Positions 1 through 5,661 of a stretch of 7,568 bases of DNA are shown piece after piece. The translations under genes were made by a program, and so were the position numbers. Positions within the stretch are counted from its first letter, which is position 1. Each line of letters starts with the position of its first letter. This DNA comes from DASXRU01 sp039933315 (GTDB lineage: Bacteria; Acidobacteriota; Blastocatellia; Pyrinomonadales; Pyrinomonadaceae), in contig JBDTOI010000194.1 in NCBI GenBank assembly GCA_039933315.1, forward strand, positions 1-7,568. Direction: 5' to 3'. Below the pieces are notes generated by a model. It was not told the origin of the DNA. It saw only the letters and a list, made by a program, of their open reading frames with translations, and did not search any database.

Positions 1-727
1 AGATGATGATGCGCGCCCCGTGATTGATCAAAGGCAGCACCGCATCTGATACTTCGCCGCCCACGTTGTCGAAGTACACGTCGATGCCCCTGGGGCAGGC
101 TGCTTTTAGCGCCGGCAACATGCCACCCTCGGGTTTCTTGTAGTTGATAGTAGCGTCCACGCCGAGTTCTTCCCGCAGGTAACGGTTTTTCTCGTCGCTG
201 CCGGCGGTTCCCACCACGCGACATCCTTTAATCTTTGCGATCTGCGCCACAGTCATCCCCACTGCGCCGGCCGCGCCAGAGACCACCACCGTCTCACCGG
301 GCTGCGGTTGACCGATATCCAACAAACCAAAGTACCCGGTCAGGCCGGGCATGCCCAGGACACCGAGGGCCGTCGAAAGGGGAACGCCGGGAATAAGCTT
401 CATCAAACCTTCCGCTTTCACAGCGTTGTAGAGTCGCCAGCCCATCATCCCGGTCACGATGTCGCCAGCTTGAAATTTGGGCGCCCGCGATTCCACTACC
501 TGGCCAACAGCACTGTTGCTAATCACGTCGCCAATCTGGAATGGCTCGATGTAGGAGCGGCCTTCGCGCATGCGGCCGCGCAGGTATGGATCGACGGACA
601 GGTAAAGGGTGCGGATCAATACTTCTCCATCCTTCGGTTTGGGCGTCTCCGTATCGACGATCTGAAAAGTTTCTATGGTAGGCATGCCAGTCGGGCGACT
701 GGCGAACCGGATCTCTTTGTTTTGCAT
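1..727 (-). CDS. NADP-dependent oxidoreductase, CurA/YncB-like MDR family (3' end cut by window edge)
   Basis: Medium-chain dehydrogenase/reductase of the zinc-free enoyl/alkenal reductase group that includes E. coli curcumin reductase CurA (YncB) and leukotriene B4 12-hydroxydehydrogenase. These enzymes use NADPH to reduce the C=C bond of alpha,beta-unsaturated carbonyls in the cytosol. The visible 242 residues carry the family landmarks in order: N-terminal ASRPTG (9-14), SVDPYLRGRM (44-53), the substrate-side LGMPGLTGYFGLLDIGQP (124-141), the Rossmann nucleotide-binding loop GAAGAVG (151-157), KGCRVVGTAGS (167-177) and GIDVYFDNVGG (214-224). No zinc-ligand cysteines are present, as expected. 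Family members are about 335-345 residues, so roughly 100 C-terminal residues lie beyond position 1. The start is the only ATG after an in-frame TGA further upstream, and it aligns with the usual N-terminus. No good Shine-Dalgarno precedes it. The general assignment is firm; the physiological substrate is unknown. Confidence 0.93.
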   Translation of the reverse strand, partial: MQNKEIRFASRPTGMPTIETFQIVDTETPKPKDGEVLIRTLYLSVDPYLRGRMREGRSYIEPFQIGDVISNSAVGQVVESRAPKFQAGDIVTGMMGWRLYNAVKAEGLMKLIPGVPLSTALGVLGMPGLTGYFGLLDIGQPQPGETVVVSGAAGAVGMTVAQIAKIKGCRVVGTAGSDEKNRYLREELGVDATINYKKPEGGMLPALKAACPRGIDVYFDNVGGEVSDAVLPLINHGARIII

Positions 728-796
728 GCCGGAGATGATAACGCAGATTGCGAATTTCGGAAGGCGGATCTTGAGGGGCGTGAAGCGTCTAAGTCA

Positions 797-909
797 GCAT
801 TGATTCGTGTTGCTTCGTGAGAATTCGTGTGACTTCGTGGATCGTGTGCTTAGGATTCGCACCCATACGATCCCCGAATCACAATTAAAGCACACGAAAA
901 AACACGAAA
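797..909. repeat. Intergenic short-period palindromic repeat (TTCGTG units, 10-bp phase)
   Basis: TTCGTG occurs at 804-809, 814-819, 824-829 and 834-839, exactly every 10 bp. TCGTGTGCTT then follows at 842-851. The opposite orientation appears at 888-897 (AAGCACACGA, a perfect 10-bp inverted copy of 842-851), with CACGAA again at 893-898 and 903-908, also 10 bp apart. The element lies upstream of the oxidoreductase start and downstream of the HD-GYP gene. It resembles dispersed intergenic repeats seen in several bacterial phyla (recalled, not checked). A role as binding site, mobile palindrome or transcript end is unknown. Confidence 0.7.
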
Positions 910-952
910 CAAGAGTTCTTGCAAAGCTTCACAGAAGCATGACTCAGGAGTC
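910..952 (-). terminator. Cluster of small palindromes; weak terminator candidate after the HD-GYP gene
   Basis: Three short dyads lie side by side. CAAGA-GT-TCTTG spans 910-921. GCTTC-ACA-GAAGC spans 926-938. GACTC-AG-GAGTC spans 941-952 and overlaps the HD-GYP stop codon. Read on the minus strand, the middle stem is followed by TTTGC, a short and imperfect U-run. This could end the HD-GYP transcript, but a five-pair stem is weak for an intrinsic terminator. Confidence 0.3.
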
Positions 953-1735
953 GTATCGCTTCAGAGGCCTGAGTTCACCTGTGCCGAAGCAGGCATCGAT
1001 CAGCCTGGAGTGAACGACGCTCTTTGTTGCTCTCGCTCCCAGGGCTGCAGCAAGGTGCGAGTCGCGGGGTAAGCCTCCCTCGAGGCCGCGTCGCCGGTGT
1101 CGCTTACACAATTCTTCAAACTCATGCCGCGGCACCCGATGGAACGCTGCCACTACCGCCGGGTCAAATTGTTTGCCGGCCCCATTGGTCAGTTCTGCAG
1201 CCGCAGTCTCATAAGACGAACCCGGGCGATACACGCGATCGCTGGTCATGGCGTCGAAGGCATCGGCCACGGCGAATATGCGAGCATTGAGATCGATCTC
1301 TTCCCCGGCCAGACCCCAGGGGTAACCGGTGCCGTCCCACTTTTCATGGTGCTGCGCCACTACCCGCGTCGCGCCGGCAAGAAAGTCTATTCCGCTTAAG
1401 ATCTGTTGGCCGTACAAGGGATGGTTGCGCATACGCGCCCACTCATCCGCAGTCAGTTTCCCGGGTTTGTTCAGGATTGCATCCGGCACTCGGATCTTAC
1501 CGATGTCGTGGAGCAATGCTCCCAAACCCAGCGCGTCCATTTGTAGGCGATCGAGAGACAACTCTCGACCCAATCGTAAACTAAACGCGACCACACGCTC
1601 AGAATGGTCGCAGGTCTCGGGATCGCGCTCCCTGAGCGCATTGAGCAGAGCCCGCAGCACCTGGCGTGGACCGCCGGCGCCGACTACGCGGACGCTTGGA
1701 AGCGGACCGGACTGCTTGATTGTTTGAGTCAACAT
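944..1735 (-). CDS. Stand-alone HD-GYP domain protein (probable cyclic-di-GMP phosphodiesterase)
   Basis: HD-GYP proteins are cytosolic metal-dependent hydrolases that split cyclic di-GMP to pGpG or GMP. Numbering from an ATG at 1738, the ligand set is complete: E41, H45 (ETCDHSERV), HDIGK at 77-81, H106 (RNHPLYG), HHE at 130-132, GTGYP at 136-140, D159 (VADAFDAMTSDRVYR) and FDP at 191-193. Spacing between ligands matches active family members, and E41 four residues before H45 matches the type that can hold three metals (family knowledge from recall). Only about 25 residues precede the domain, so there is no receiver or sensor part. After about residue 210 comes an arginine-rich tail of about 55 residues that I do not recognise. 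Two ATGs are adjacent (1738 and 1735). AGGGAGG at 1741-1747 lies 2 nt from the first and 5 nt from the second, so I chose the second. Identity is firm; c-di-GMP specificity is inferred. Confidence 0.95.
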   Translation of the reverse strand: MLTQTIKQSGPLPSVRVVGAGGPRQVLRALLNALRERDPETCDHSERVVAFSLRLGRELSLDRLQMDALGLGALLHDIGKIRVPDAILNKPGKLTADEWARMRNHPLYGQQILSGIDFLAGATRVVAQHHEKWDGTGYPWGLAGEEIDLNARIFAVADAFDAMTSDRVYRPGSSYETAAAELTNGAGKQFDPAVVAAFHRVPRHEFEELCKRHRRRGLEGGLPRDSHLAAALGARATKSVVHSRLIDACFGTGELRPLKRYDS

Positions 1736-1740
1736 CATTT

Positions 1741-1747
1741 CCTCCCT
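1741..1747 (-). promoter_or_regulatory. Ribosome-binding site of the HD-GYP gene
   Basis: AGGGAGG on the minus strand is a strong Shine-Dalgarno sequence. Two ATG codons follow. A gap of 5 nt to the second ATG (first base 1735) is more usual than 2 nt to the first (1738), so initiation at 1735 is favoured. Confidence 0.75.
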
Positions 1748-1767
1748 GGCTCGCGGCCTTTTTGCAA

Positions 1768-1842
1768 ATGCACCCCGTAATTGGGGACCATCCGCAGACG
1801 AAAGTCTTTCTTACCTGGAGAAAAGGGTTAGCCAGGTGCGTG
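1768..1842 (-). promoter_or_regulatory. Structured 5' leader of the HD-GYP gene (three hairpins)
   Basis: Upstream of the HD-GYP ribosome-binding site the minus-strand RNA can form three consecutive hairpins. The first pairs 1832-1837 with 1813-1818 (ACCTGG/CCAGGT, 13-nt loop). The second pairs 1804-1807 with 1796-1799 (AGAC/GTCT, 4-nt loop). The third pairs 1783-1786 with 1773-1776 (CCCC/GGGG, 6-nt loop) and extends across a 2x2 internal loop by three more pairs (1789-1791 with 1768-1770). The 17 bases at 1842-1826 start CACGCAC and resemble the opening of c-di-GMP-I (GEMM) riboswitches, but the downstream part of that motif is missing. I therefore call it only a structured leader of unknown function. 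Confidence 0.4.
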
Positions 1843-1910
1843 TTCCATGGGCTACGGTGAATGCAACGAGAATGCGACCAAGGGGCAACAGTAGCATCTC
1901 TCAATTGCAA

Positions 1911-1939
1911 TAAAAGGCCTCAATTCATCAAACTGAGGC
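1911..1939 (-). terminator. Hairpin with U-run, terminator-like on the minus strand
   Basis: GCCTCA at 1917-1922 pairs with TGAGGC at 1934-1939 across an 11-nt loop. Read on the minus strand the stem is followed by CTTTTATTG. This is the shape of a weak intrinsic terminator for a transcript arriving from the right, yet no minus-strand gene lies between here and the plus-strand BI-1 gene. It could terminate an unannotated small RNA, block read-through into the HD-GYP leader, or be chance. Confidence 0.3.
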
Positions 1940-2059
1940 GTTAACCACCGTTTTATGAGGATGGACTGGTGCGGCTTGGGGAACGGCGTTCTGCCCAATT
2001 GTGGCCACAGTCCCCACCTGGATCAGCCGGAGCGCACGCTCGAGGCAATGACAAGTTAC
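1940..2059. other. Gene-free segment with possible stem-loops
   Basis: No credible coding frame. GGACTG at 1963-1968 can pair with CAGTCC at 2008-2013, with a further GGC/GCC pairing inside (1973-1975 with 2004-2006). GAGC-GCAC-GCTC forms a small hairpin just after 2028. The rest of the 1739-2237 gap is the HD-GYP leader on one side and the inverted-repeat element plus BI-1 promoter on the other. No known RNA family was recognised. Confidence 0.3.
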
Positions 2060-2180
2060 CTATCCACAGATTACGCAGATTACACAGATTCGCACTAACC
2101 GATTGCCACAGCCAGTTTTGTACTGAGCCCCCATCACGTTATTGCTTTGAATCTGTGACATCTGCGTAATCTGTGGATAG
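2060..2180. repeat. 121-bp element with 31-bp inverted arms made of 9-bp CAGATTAC units
   Basis: The left arm (2060-2090) and right arm (2150-2180) are reverse complements at 29 of 31 positions, and the first 21 bases are identical. They enclose a 59-bp non-coding centre. Within each arm CAGATT recurs every 9 bp (2067, 2076 and 2085 in the left arm). No transposase is present. It resembles widespread intergenic repeats of the CAGATTACGCAGATTACAC type (recalled, not searched) and could be a miniature inverted-repeat or REP-like palindrome. The right arm ends 4 bp before the TATAAT box of the BI-1 gene. Confidence 0.85.
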
Positions 2181-2184
2181 CGGA

Positions 2185-2190
2185 TATAAT
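2185..2190 (+). promoter_or_regulatory. Perfect TATAAT -10 box upstream of the BI-1 family gene
   Basis: TATAAT matches the sigma-70 -10 consensus exactly. It would start transcription near 2197 and leave a leader of about 40 nt before the ATG. No good -35 hexamer is seen at 16-18 bp spacing; that window (about 2161-2168) lies inside the right arm of the inverted repeat. No TG extension is present. Confidence 0.55.
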
Positions 2191-2226
2191 AGGAGCCTGG
2201 CTAAAGATTAAGAGTTTTAAGTTAGC

Positions 2227-2232
2227 GGAGGG
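2227..2232 (+). promoter_or_regulatory. Ribosome-binding site of the BI-1 family gene
   Basis: GGAGGG sits 5 nt before the ATG at 2238 and supports that start. Confidence 0.8.
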
Positions 2233-2237
2233 ACGAT

Positions 2238-2969
2238 ATGAGCTGGAATCAACGTTTGGAAAACCAACCTGCCGCAGGAGAATCTTCATTTGCACCGGCA
2301 GATTTGAGCGATGCGAGGGTCGGATCTTTTCTCAGTAAGGTCTATGGCTGGATGTTCGCCGGACTGTTGATCACGGCAGTATCCGCTTTTGCCGTGGCCG
2401 CATCGCCGGCGCTAATCGAAGTGGTCATAGTTAATCGGATCGTGTTCTGGGCGCTGGTGTTTGCTCAGTTCGGGCTGGTCATTTATCTGTCGGCCCGCGT
2501 CAATCATATGCAGTCAATCACTGCAGCGGCCTTGTTTATCTTGTACTCAGCGCTGACGGGAGTTACCTCCTCAGTCATCCTTTTGATTTACACGGGCGCG
2601 TCGATCACTTCAACCTTCATCATTACGGCGGGAATGTTCGGCGCGACGGCAGTCTTCGGTACAGTTACCAAGCGGAGTCTGGCCGGGCTCGGTCACTTCA
2701 TGTTCATGGGTTTGATCGGACTTATCCTGGCGATGTTTGTCGGGTTCTTTTTCCAGAGCGGCGCCCTGCAATTCGTGATTTCAGTGGTGGGAGTGCTGGT
2801 CTTTACCGGACTTACGGCCTGGGACGCGCAACGGCTCAAGCAGATGGCGGTGGTGTTGCCGGACGGCCGAGTGGGCGCGTACGCGGTGGTCGGTGCACTG
2901 TCCCTTTACCTGGACTTCATCAACCTGTTTTTCTTCCTGTTGCGGTTCACTGGTGGCCGCCGGGACTAA
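2238..2969 (+). CDS. Bax inhibitor-1/YccA family inner-membrane protein
   Basis: Integral membrane protein of the BI-1 (TMBIM, UPF0005) family. Bacterial members include E. coli YccA, which modulates the FtsH protease, and B. subtilis YetJ, a pH-gated calcium leak channel. The 243 residues match the usual 220-250. A soluble N-terminus of about 30 residues precedes seven predicted membrane helices at roughly 33-56, 66-85, 93-118, 122-142, 152-171, 176-195 and 215-236. Family signatures are FTGLTAWDAQRLK (189-201) and the C-terminal ALSLYLDFINLFFFLLR (220-236). D196 and D226 are the likely equivalents of the di-aspartyl pH sensor in YetJ (inferred from position; the loop between them is longer here). 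The short C-terminus is basic (GGRRD). It is the only plus-strand gene, has its own TATAAT box and Shine-Dalgarno, and converges on the M1 peptidase gene 51 bp away. Which of the two known roles applies cannot be told. Confidence 0.95.
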   Translation: MSWNQRLENQPAAGESSFAPADLSDARVGSFLSKVYGWMFAGLLITAVSAFAVAASPALIEVVIVNRIVFWALVFAQFGLVIYLSARVNHMQSITAAALFILYSALTGVTSSVILLIYTGASITSTFIITAGMFGATAVFGTVTKRSLAGLGHFMFMGLIGLILAMFVGFFFQSGALQFVISVVGVLVFTGLTAWDAQRLKQMAVVLPDGRVGAYAVVGALSLYLDFINLFFFLLRFTGGRRD

Positions 2970-2973
2970 GTCG

Positions 2974-3032
2974 AGTCGAAAGAGTATAGGGCCTATAGGA
3001 CTTATTGGACCTATGACGGGTTAGTTTCGACT
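2974..3032. repeat. 9-bp-periodic palindromic repeat in the convergent junction; possible bidirectional terminator
   Basis: Three tandem 9-mers of the form GGRCYTATN follow one another: GGGCCTATA (2989-2997), GGACTTATT (2998-3006) and GGACCTATG (3007-3015). TATAGG-G-CCTATA (2985-2997) is a perfect dyad. An 8-bp inverted pair, AGTCGAAA (2974-2981) and TTTCGACT (3025-3032), encloses them. The right arm overlaps the last codons of the M1 peptidase gene. Lying between two converging genes it may stop transcription in both directions, although there is no clear U-run. Confidence 0.5.
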
Positions 3033-5441
3033 GGTAGAAGTGCTCGCCGAGATAATCCAGTGGTGCGGATCCAGCTCGACCTTGCCTGGCGCCGCCGGCA
3101 GTTTGATCTGAAACTCTGTTTTGGGTCCCAACGCGTGCACGGTCCCCTGCGCTTGCTGCTTGCCGCCAAACGAAATAATCACCGGCAGAATCATGAGCCA
3201 GTCGTTCGGCACGTTCTCCTGAGTCACAGTTCCGCTGAGCATCGCTTTCCCGTCGGGCAACTCCTGCACGCGGTACTCCATTTTGTAAGAGGGCATGTCT
3301 GCGCGGTTCACCCACTGACGAAAGAACCAGTCCAGATTATTCAGTCTGTATTTTTGCCCGATGGTGGACCTGGCAAAATGCTCATTCGCCACCAGGCGAA
3401 AATCGTCGGTGGAAGCAAACTGATCGCGATAGCGATTGACGAAGTCTTTCATCATGTCAAAAAAGGCTTTGTCGTCGCCGGTGGCGGAATCGCTCAAAAG
3501 AAAGTGAAGCATGCGCAGGACCAGCGCCCCCTTGTTATAAATCAGAGTCTGATACGCGCCCTGGGTCTTGCTCGTGTTCAGACGATGGCCGAGAATTATC
3601 GGCCCCACATCGACCAGGCGACCCTTACCAGGACCGGTCTGGGTCCTGGGTGGGTCCTTCAAGGATGATCGCATCTCCCCCAGGAGATCCCTGGCTGAAC
3701 CGGGTCCGCTGCGTAAGCCGGTGTAAAGCACGCCGGAATATTCTGCAAACCCTTCGCTCAACCACTGATCACGATAGGAGCGCCAGGAAACAATATCGCC
3801 CCACCATTGATGGGCCGTTTCGTGGGCGATGAAACTATAGGTGTACTTGTTGGCCCGATCGGTGGCGGGAATCATCAACAGGCTGGGAAAACCTTGTCCG
3901 AAACGGAACGGGTGAAAAGCGGCGCCAAACACAGGGTATGGATATTTGCCGAAGAGAACGCTGAAGTAGCGCAGTGAGTTATCCATCTCCGCCAGAATGA
4001 AGTCTTCTTTAATGGCGATGATGCCGCCGGGAAGCGAGTTGAACTCGATCATAATAGGATCACCGGTACCACCCTGGTCCCACCGGATTGCCTGCTTATG
4101 CCGCTCGTAAGGTCCCAAGGCGAAGGTAAGAAGCGCCACCGGCTGCTGCATACGATACTTGGCGATGACAGTGTCTTTGCTCTCCGTATCCGGCTCTTCG
4201 CTTAAACGCGCGCCGCCACTGGCAATATGGAGCTTTTTCGGATGGCGAAAAATCAGATCGAATGTCGCCCGATCGAGATACCCATGCCGCGGGAACCAGG
4301 TTTCGTTCGAGCGCGGGTAGTAGCAGTTCTGGACCGATTCGGCGTCGTACATGAAATCACCTTCGAAAGCTAATTCGAAGTCCAGTTTTTGCCCCGCGGT
4401 CAGCGGGGTGGGAAGAAAAAGAGTAAAGCCGCCTTCCCAGTCTTCCTGCGCAAAGGTCAGCTCGACTCCGCCGAGGCTGGCCTTTTTCAGACGCAGTTGT
4501 TTTTTCAGCCGGTGACTTTCGAATTCACTGAGCGACTCCCCGATCAGAAAGGGTACCGCACGCAGGTTTGCGAAACGGGACTGCGCTGCGATCCGTGCCG
4601 ACAAGCGCAGGTATTTTTTGTGATCGCGTAAATCGACGTCGAGGTCATAGTGCACTATATCCACCAGGTCGTTAACATCTGAATAAGTGACGGCGCCCCG
4701 CCTGTAATCCTCCGCGCCATAGAAAACCATCCAGACCTCGTTGAAGTAGTCCGACGGTTGGTAATCGAAGATCATACCCTTCTCGCCGCCGTTCAGATCG
4801 AAGTTGGCGACTGGAATGCGATTCTGGTAATCGAGCAACGCGCTGAAACGATTGCGCCGGCCCCCATCAAAAGTGGCGAAAAAGAAACCGGGCTTTTCAT
4901 CGTTGAGTATTGATAAAGCGATTCTGGCCGACAGGTTAGCTCCGGTTTGCTTTAGGATTTTTTCTTCGGCTTCCAGGGCCAGTTTCTGCGCCTGATCGTT
5001 TACCGGACCGTCGTGACGATTCTTGCCGATGAGGTCGAAGGTATCATCCGAGAATCTCAGCACCGCTGTCTTGAAATCCGATTCAACCGAATCGGCTCCC
5101 AGCAGGCGTTTCACATTGTCTTTCTCAAAGTCACCCGGTGGCACCGCCGCGCCGAACTTGCCCGAGCCGATAAAAACGGCTCCAGTCACACGTCCCTCGA
5201 CCGGCGCCATAAAATAGAACGTCCCGTCGAAACTCATCTCCAGCCGATCTCGCTTTAACAACAGACCCGTTACTTCACTCGCGCCGCCGGTGAGTGAGAA
5301 CGCCTTGATCTGTTCGTACGCTGCTTTGCTTCGCGCGGCGGGACTCTCCTGCGCCAGGGGAGTTGCCGGCAGACAAAACATGACGCCCAGAAGCAGAAAT
5401 GGTATCGGTGGATTAATGAGGAAGAGAGAACGCCACTTCAT
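3021..5441 (-). CDS. Secreted M1-family zinc metallopeptidase with altered GxMEN motif
   Basis: Predicted exported 806-residue gluzincin of peptidase family M1 (aminopeptidase N/LTA4 hydrolase clan). Residues 1-30 look like a signal peptide (charged MKWR, hydrophobic core at 13-24, likely cut after A30). Residues about 31-255 form an extension I do not recognise. The M1 N-terminal beta domain starts near VHYDLDVDL (H264). The catalytic domain has HETAH at 540-544 and the third zinc ligand E563 (WLSEGFAEY), the exact HExxH-x18-E spacing. Y635 in IYNKGA matches the catalytic tyrosine. A C-terminal beta domain follows FFRQWVNRADMPSY. Where GxMEN should sit, about 23 residues before HExxH, the sequence reads GQGFPSLL (515-522), so the glutamate that binds the substrate's free amino group is replaced by G517. 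Zinc chemistry should be intact but aminopeptidase activity is uncertain. GGAGGT lies 6 nt before the ATG. It probably acts in the periplasm or outside the cell. Confidence 0.95.
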   Translation of the reverse strand: MKWRSLFLINPPIPFLLLGVMFCLPATPLAQESPAARSKAAYEQIKAFSLTGGASEVTGLLLKRDRLEMSFDGTFYFMAPVEGRVTGAVFIGSGKFGAAVPPGDFEKDNVKRLLGADSVESDFKTAVLRFSDDTFDLIGKNRHDGPVNDQAQKLALEAEEKILKQTGANLSARIALSILNDEKPGFFFATFDGGRRNRFSALLDYQNRIPVANFDLNGGEKGMIFDYQPSDYFNEVWMVFYGAEDYRRGAVTYSDVNDLVDIVHYDLDVDLRDHKKYLRLSARIAAQSRFANLRAVPFLIGESLSEFESHRLKKQLRLKKASLGGVELTFAQEDWEGGFTLFLPTPLTAGQKLDFELAFEGDFMYDAESVQNCYYPRSNETWFPRHGYLDRATFDLIFRHPKKLHIASGGARLSEEPDTESKDTVIAKYRMQQPVALLTFALGPYERHKQAIRWDQGGTGDPIMIEFNSLPGGIIAIKEDFILAEMDNSLRYFSVLFGKYPYPVFGAAFHPFRFGQGFPSLLMIPATDRANKYTYSFIAHETAHQWWGDIVSWRSYRDQWLSEGFAEYSGVLYTGLRSGPGSARDLLGEMRSSLKDPPRTQTGPGKGRLVDVGPIILGHRLNTSKTQGAYQTLIYNKGALVLRMLHFLLSDSATGDDKAFFDMMKDFVNRYRDQFASTDDFRLVANEHFARSTIGQKYRLNNLDWFFRQWVNRADMPSYKMEYRVQELPDGKAMLSGTVTQENVPNDWLMILPVIISFGGKQQAQGTVHALGPKTEFQIKLPAAPGKVELDPHHWIISASTSTSRN

Positions 5442-5447
5442 TGCGAG

Positions 5448-5453
5448 ACCTCC
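5448..5453 (-). promoter_or_regulatory. Ribosome-binding site of the M1 peptidase gene
   Basis: GGAGGT on the minus strand lies 6 nt before the ATG at 5441 and fixes that start, which also gives a complete signal peptide. Confidence 0.8.
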
Positions 5454-5661
5454 AATGATGGGATGGACGTTAACTACTGGTGCTGAACGAGACGTAGCAA
5501 GCGCTGCGCTTCCGCAGCATGTGCTTACTGCGACCTATTTATTGACAGGCTCCGACTAAAAGACTCTTACAGGACGCTTATCCGGCCCCGAGAGATGGTT
5601 ATGAGTCTTCGCACTTAGTGCTCCGGACTACTGGCTATGATGGCTGGGATTTGTAGTTGAT
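5454..5661. other. Intergenic region between receiver protein and M1 peptidase with several dyads
   Basis: No credible gene. AAGCGC-T-GCGCTT (5499-5511) and GCACT-T-AGTGC (5611-5621) are perfect palindromes around a single base. AAGACTC (5560-5566) and GAGTCTT (5603-5609) are inverted; on the minus strand the distal arm runs into TTTTAG, so this could be a long-loop terminator for the receiver gene upstream. TGGCT recurs at 9-bp spacing near 5632-5645, between ACTAC and GTAGT. The minus-strand promoter of the M1 gene should lie here, but I cannot pick convincing -35 and -10 boxes. Confidence 0.4.

Noticed and set aside
308..820. 170-codon open frame on the plus strand
   Set aside because: It lies antisense to the clear oxidoreductase gene, has no family resemblance, and its protein looks like a shadow of the real frame.
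797..909. CRISPR-like array
   Set aside because: Units are only 10 bp with 4-bp gaps, no spacers of usual length and no cas genes.
1768..1842. Annotating the HD-GYP leader as a c-di-GMP-I (GEMM) riboswitch
   Set aside because: Only the first 17 bases resemble the motif; the second conserved block and the receptor helix are not found. It is kept as a structured leader.
1599..1910. 103-codon minus-strand frame overlapping the HD-GYP start
   Set aside because: It runs through the structured leader and into the HD-GYP gene in another frame, and its protein is low in hydrophobic order and unrecognised.
1940..2059. 6S RNA or signal-recognition-particle RNA
   Set aside because: Some long-range pairing exists, but the length is short and no conserved core motif of either RNA is visible.
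2060..2180. Insertion sequence or its remnant
   Set aside because: No transposase fragment, and a 59-bp centre is too small; no clear target duplication was seen at the flanks.
3060..3668. 202-codon open frame on the plus strand inside the M1 gene
   Set aside because: The minus-strand M1 frame holds the conserved catalytic motifs here; the plus frame has no recognisable content.
5542..5547. Perfect TTGACA on the plus strand
   Set aside because: No matching -10 box follows at 16-18 bp and no plus-strand gene lies downstream.
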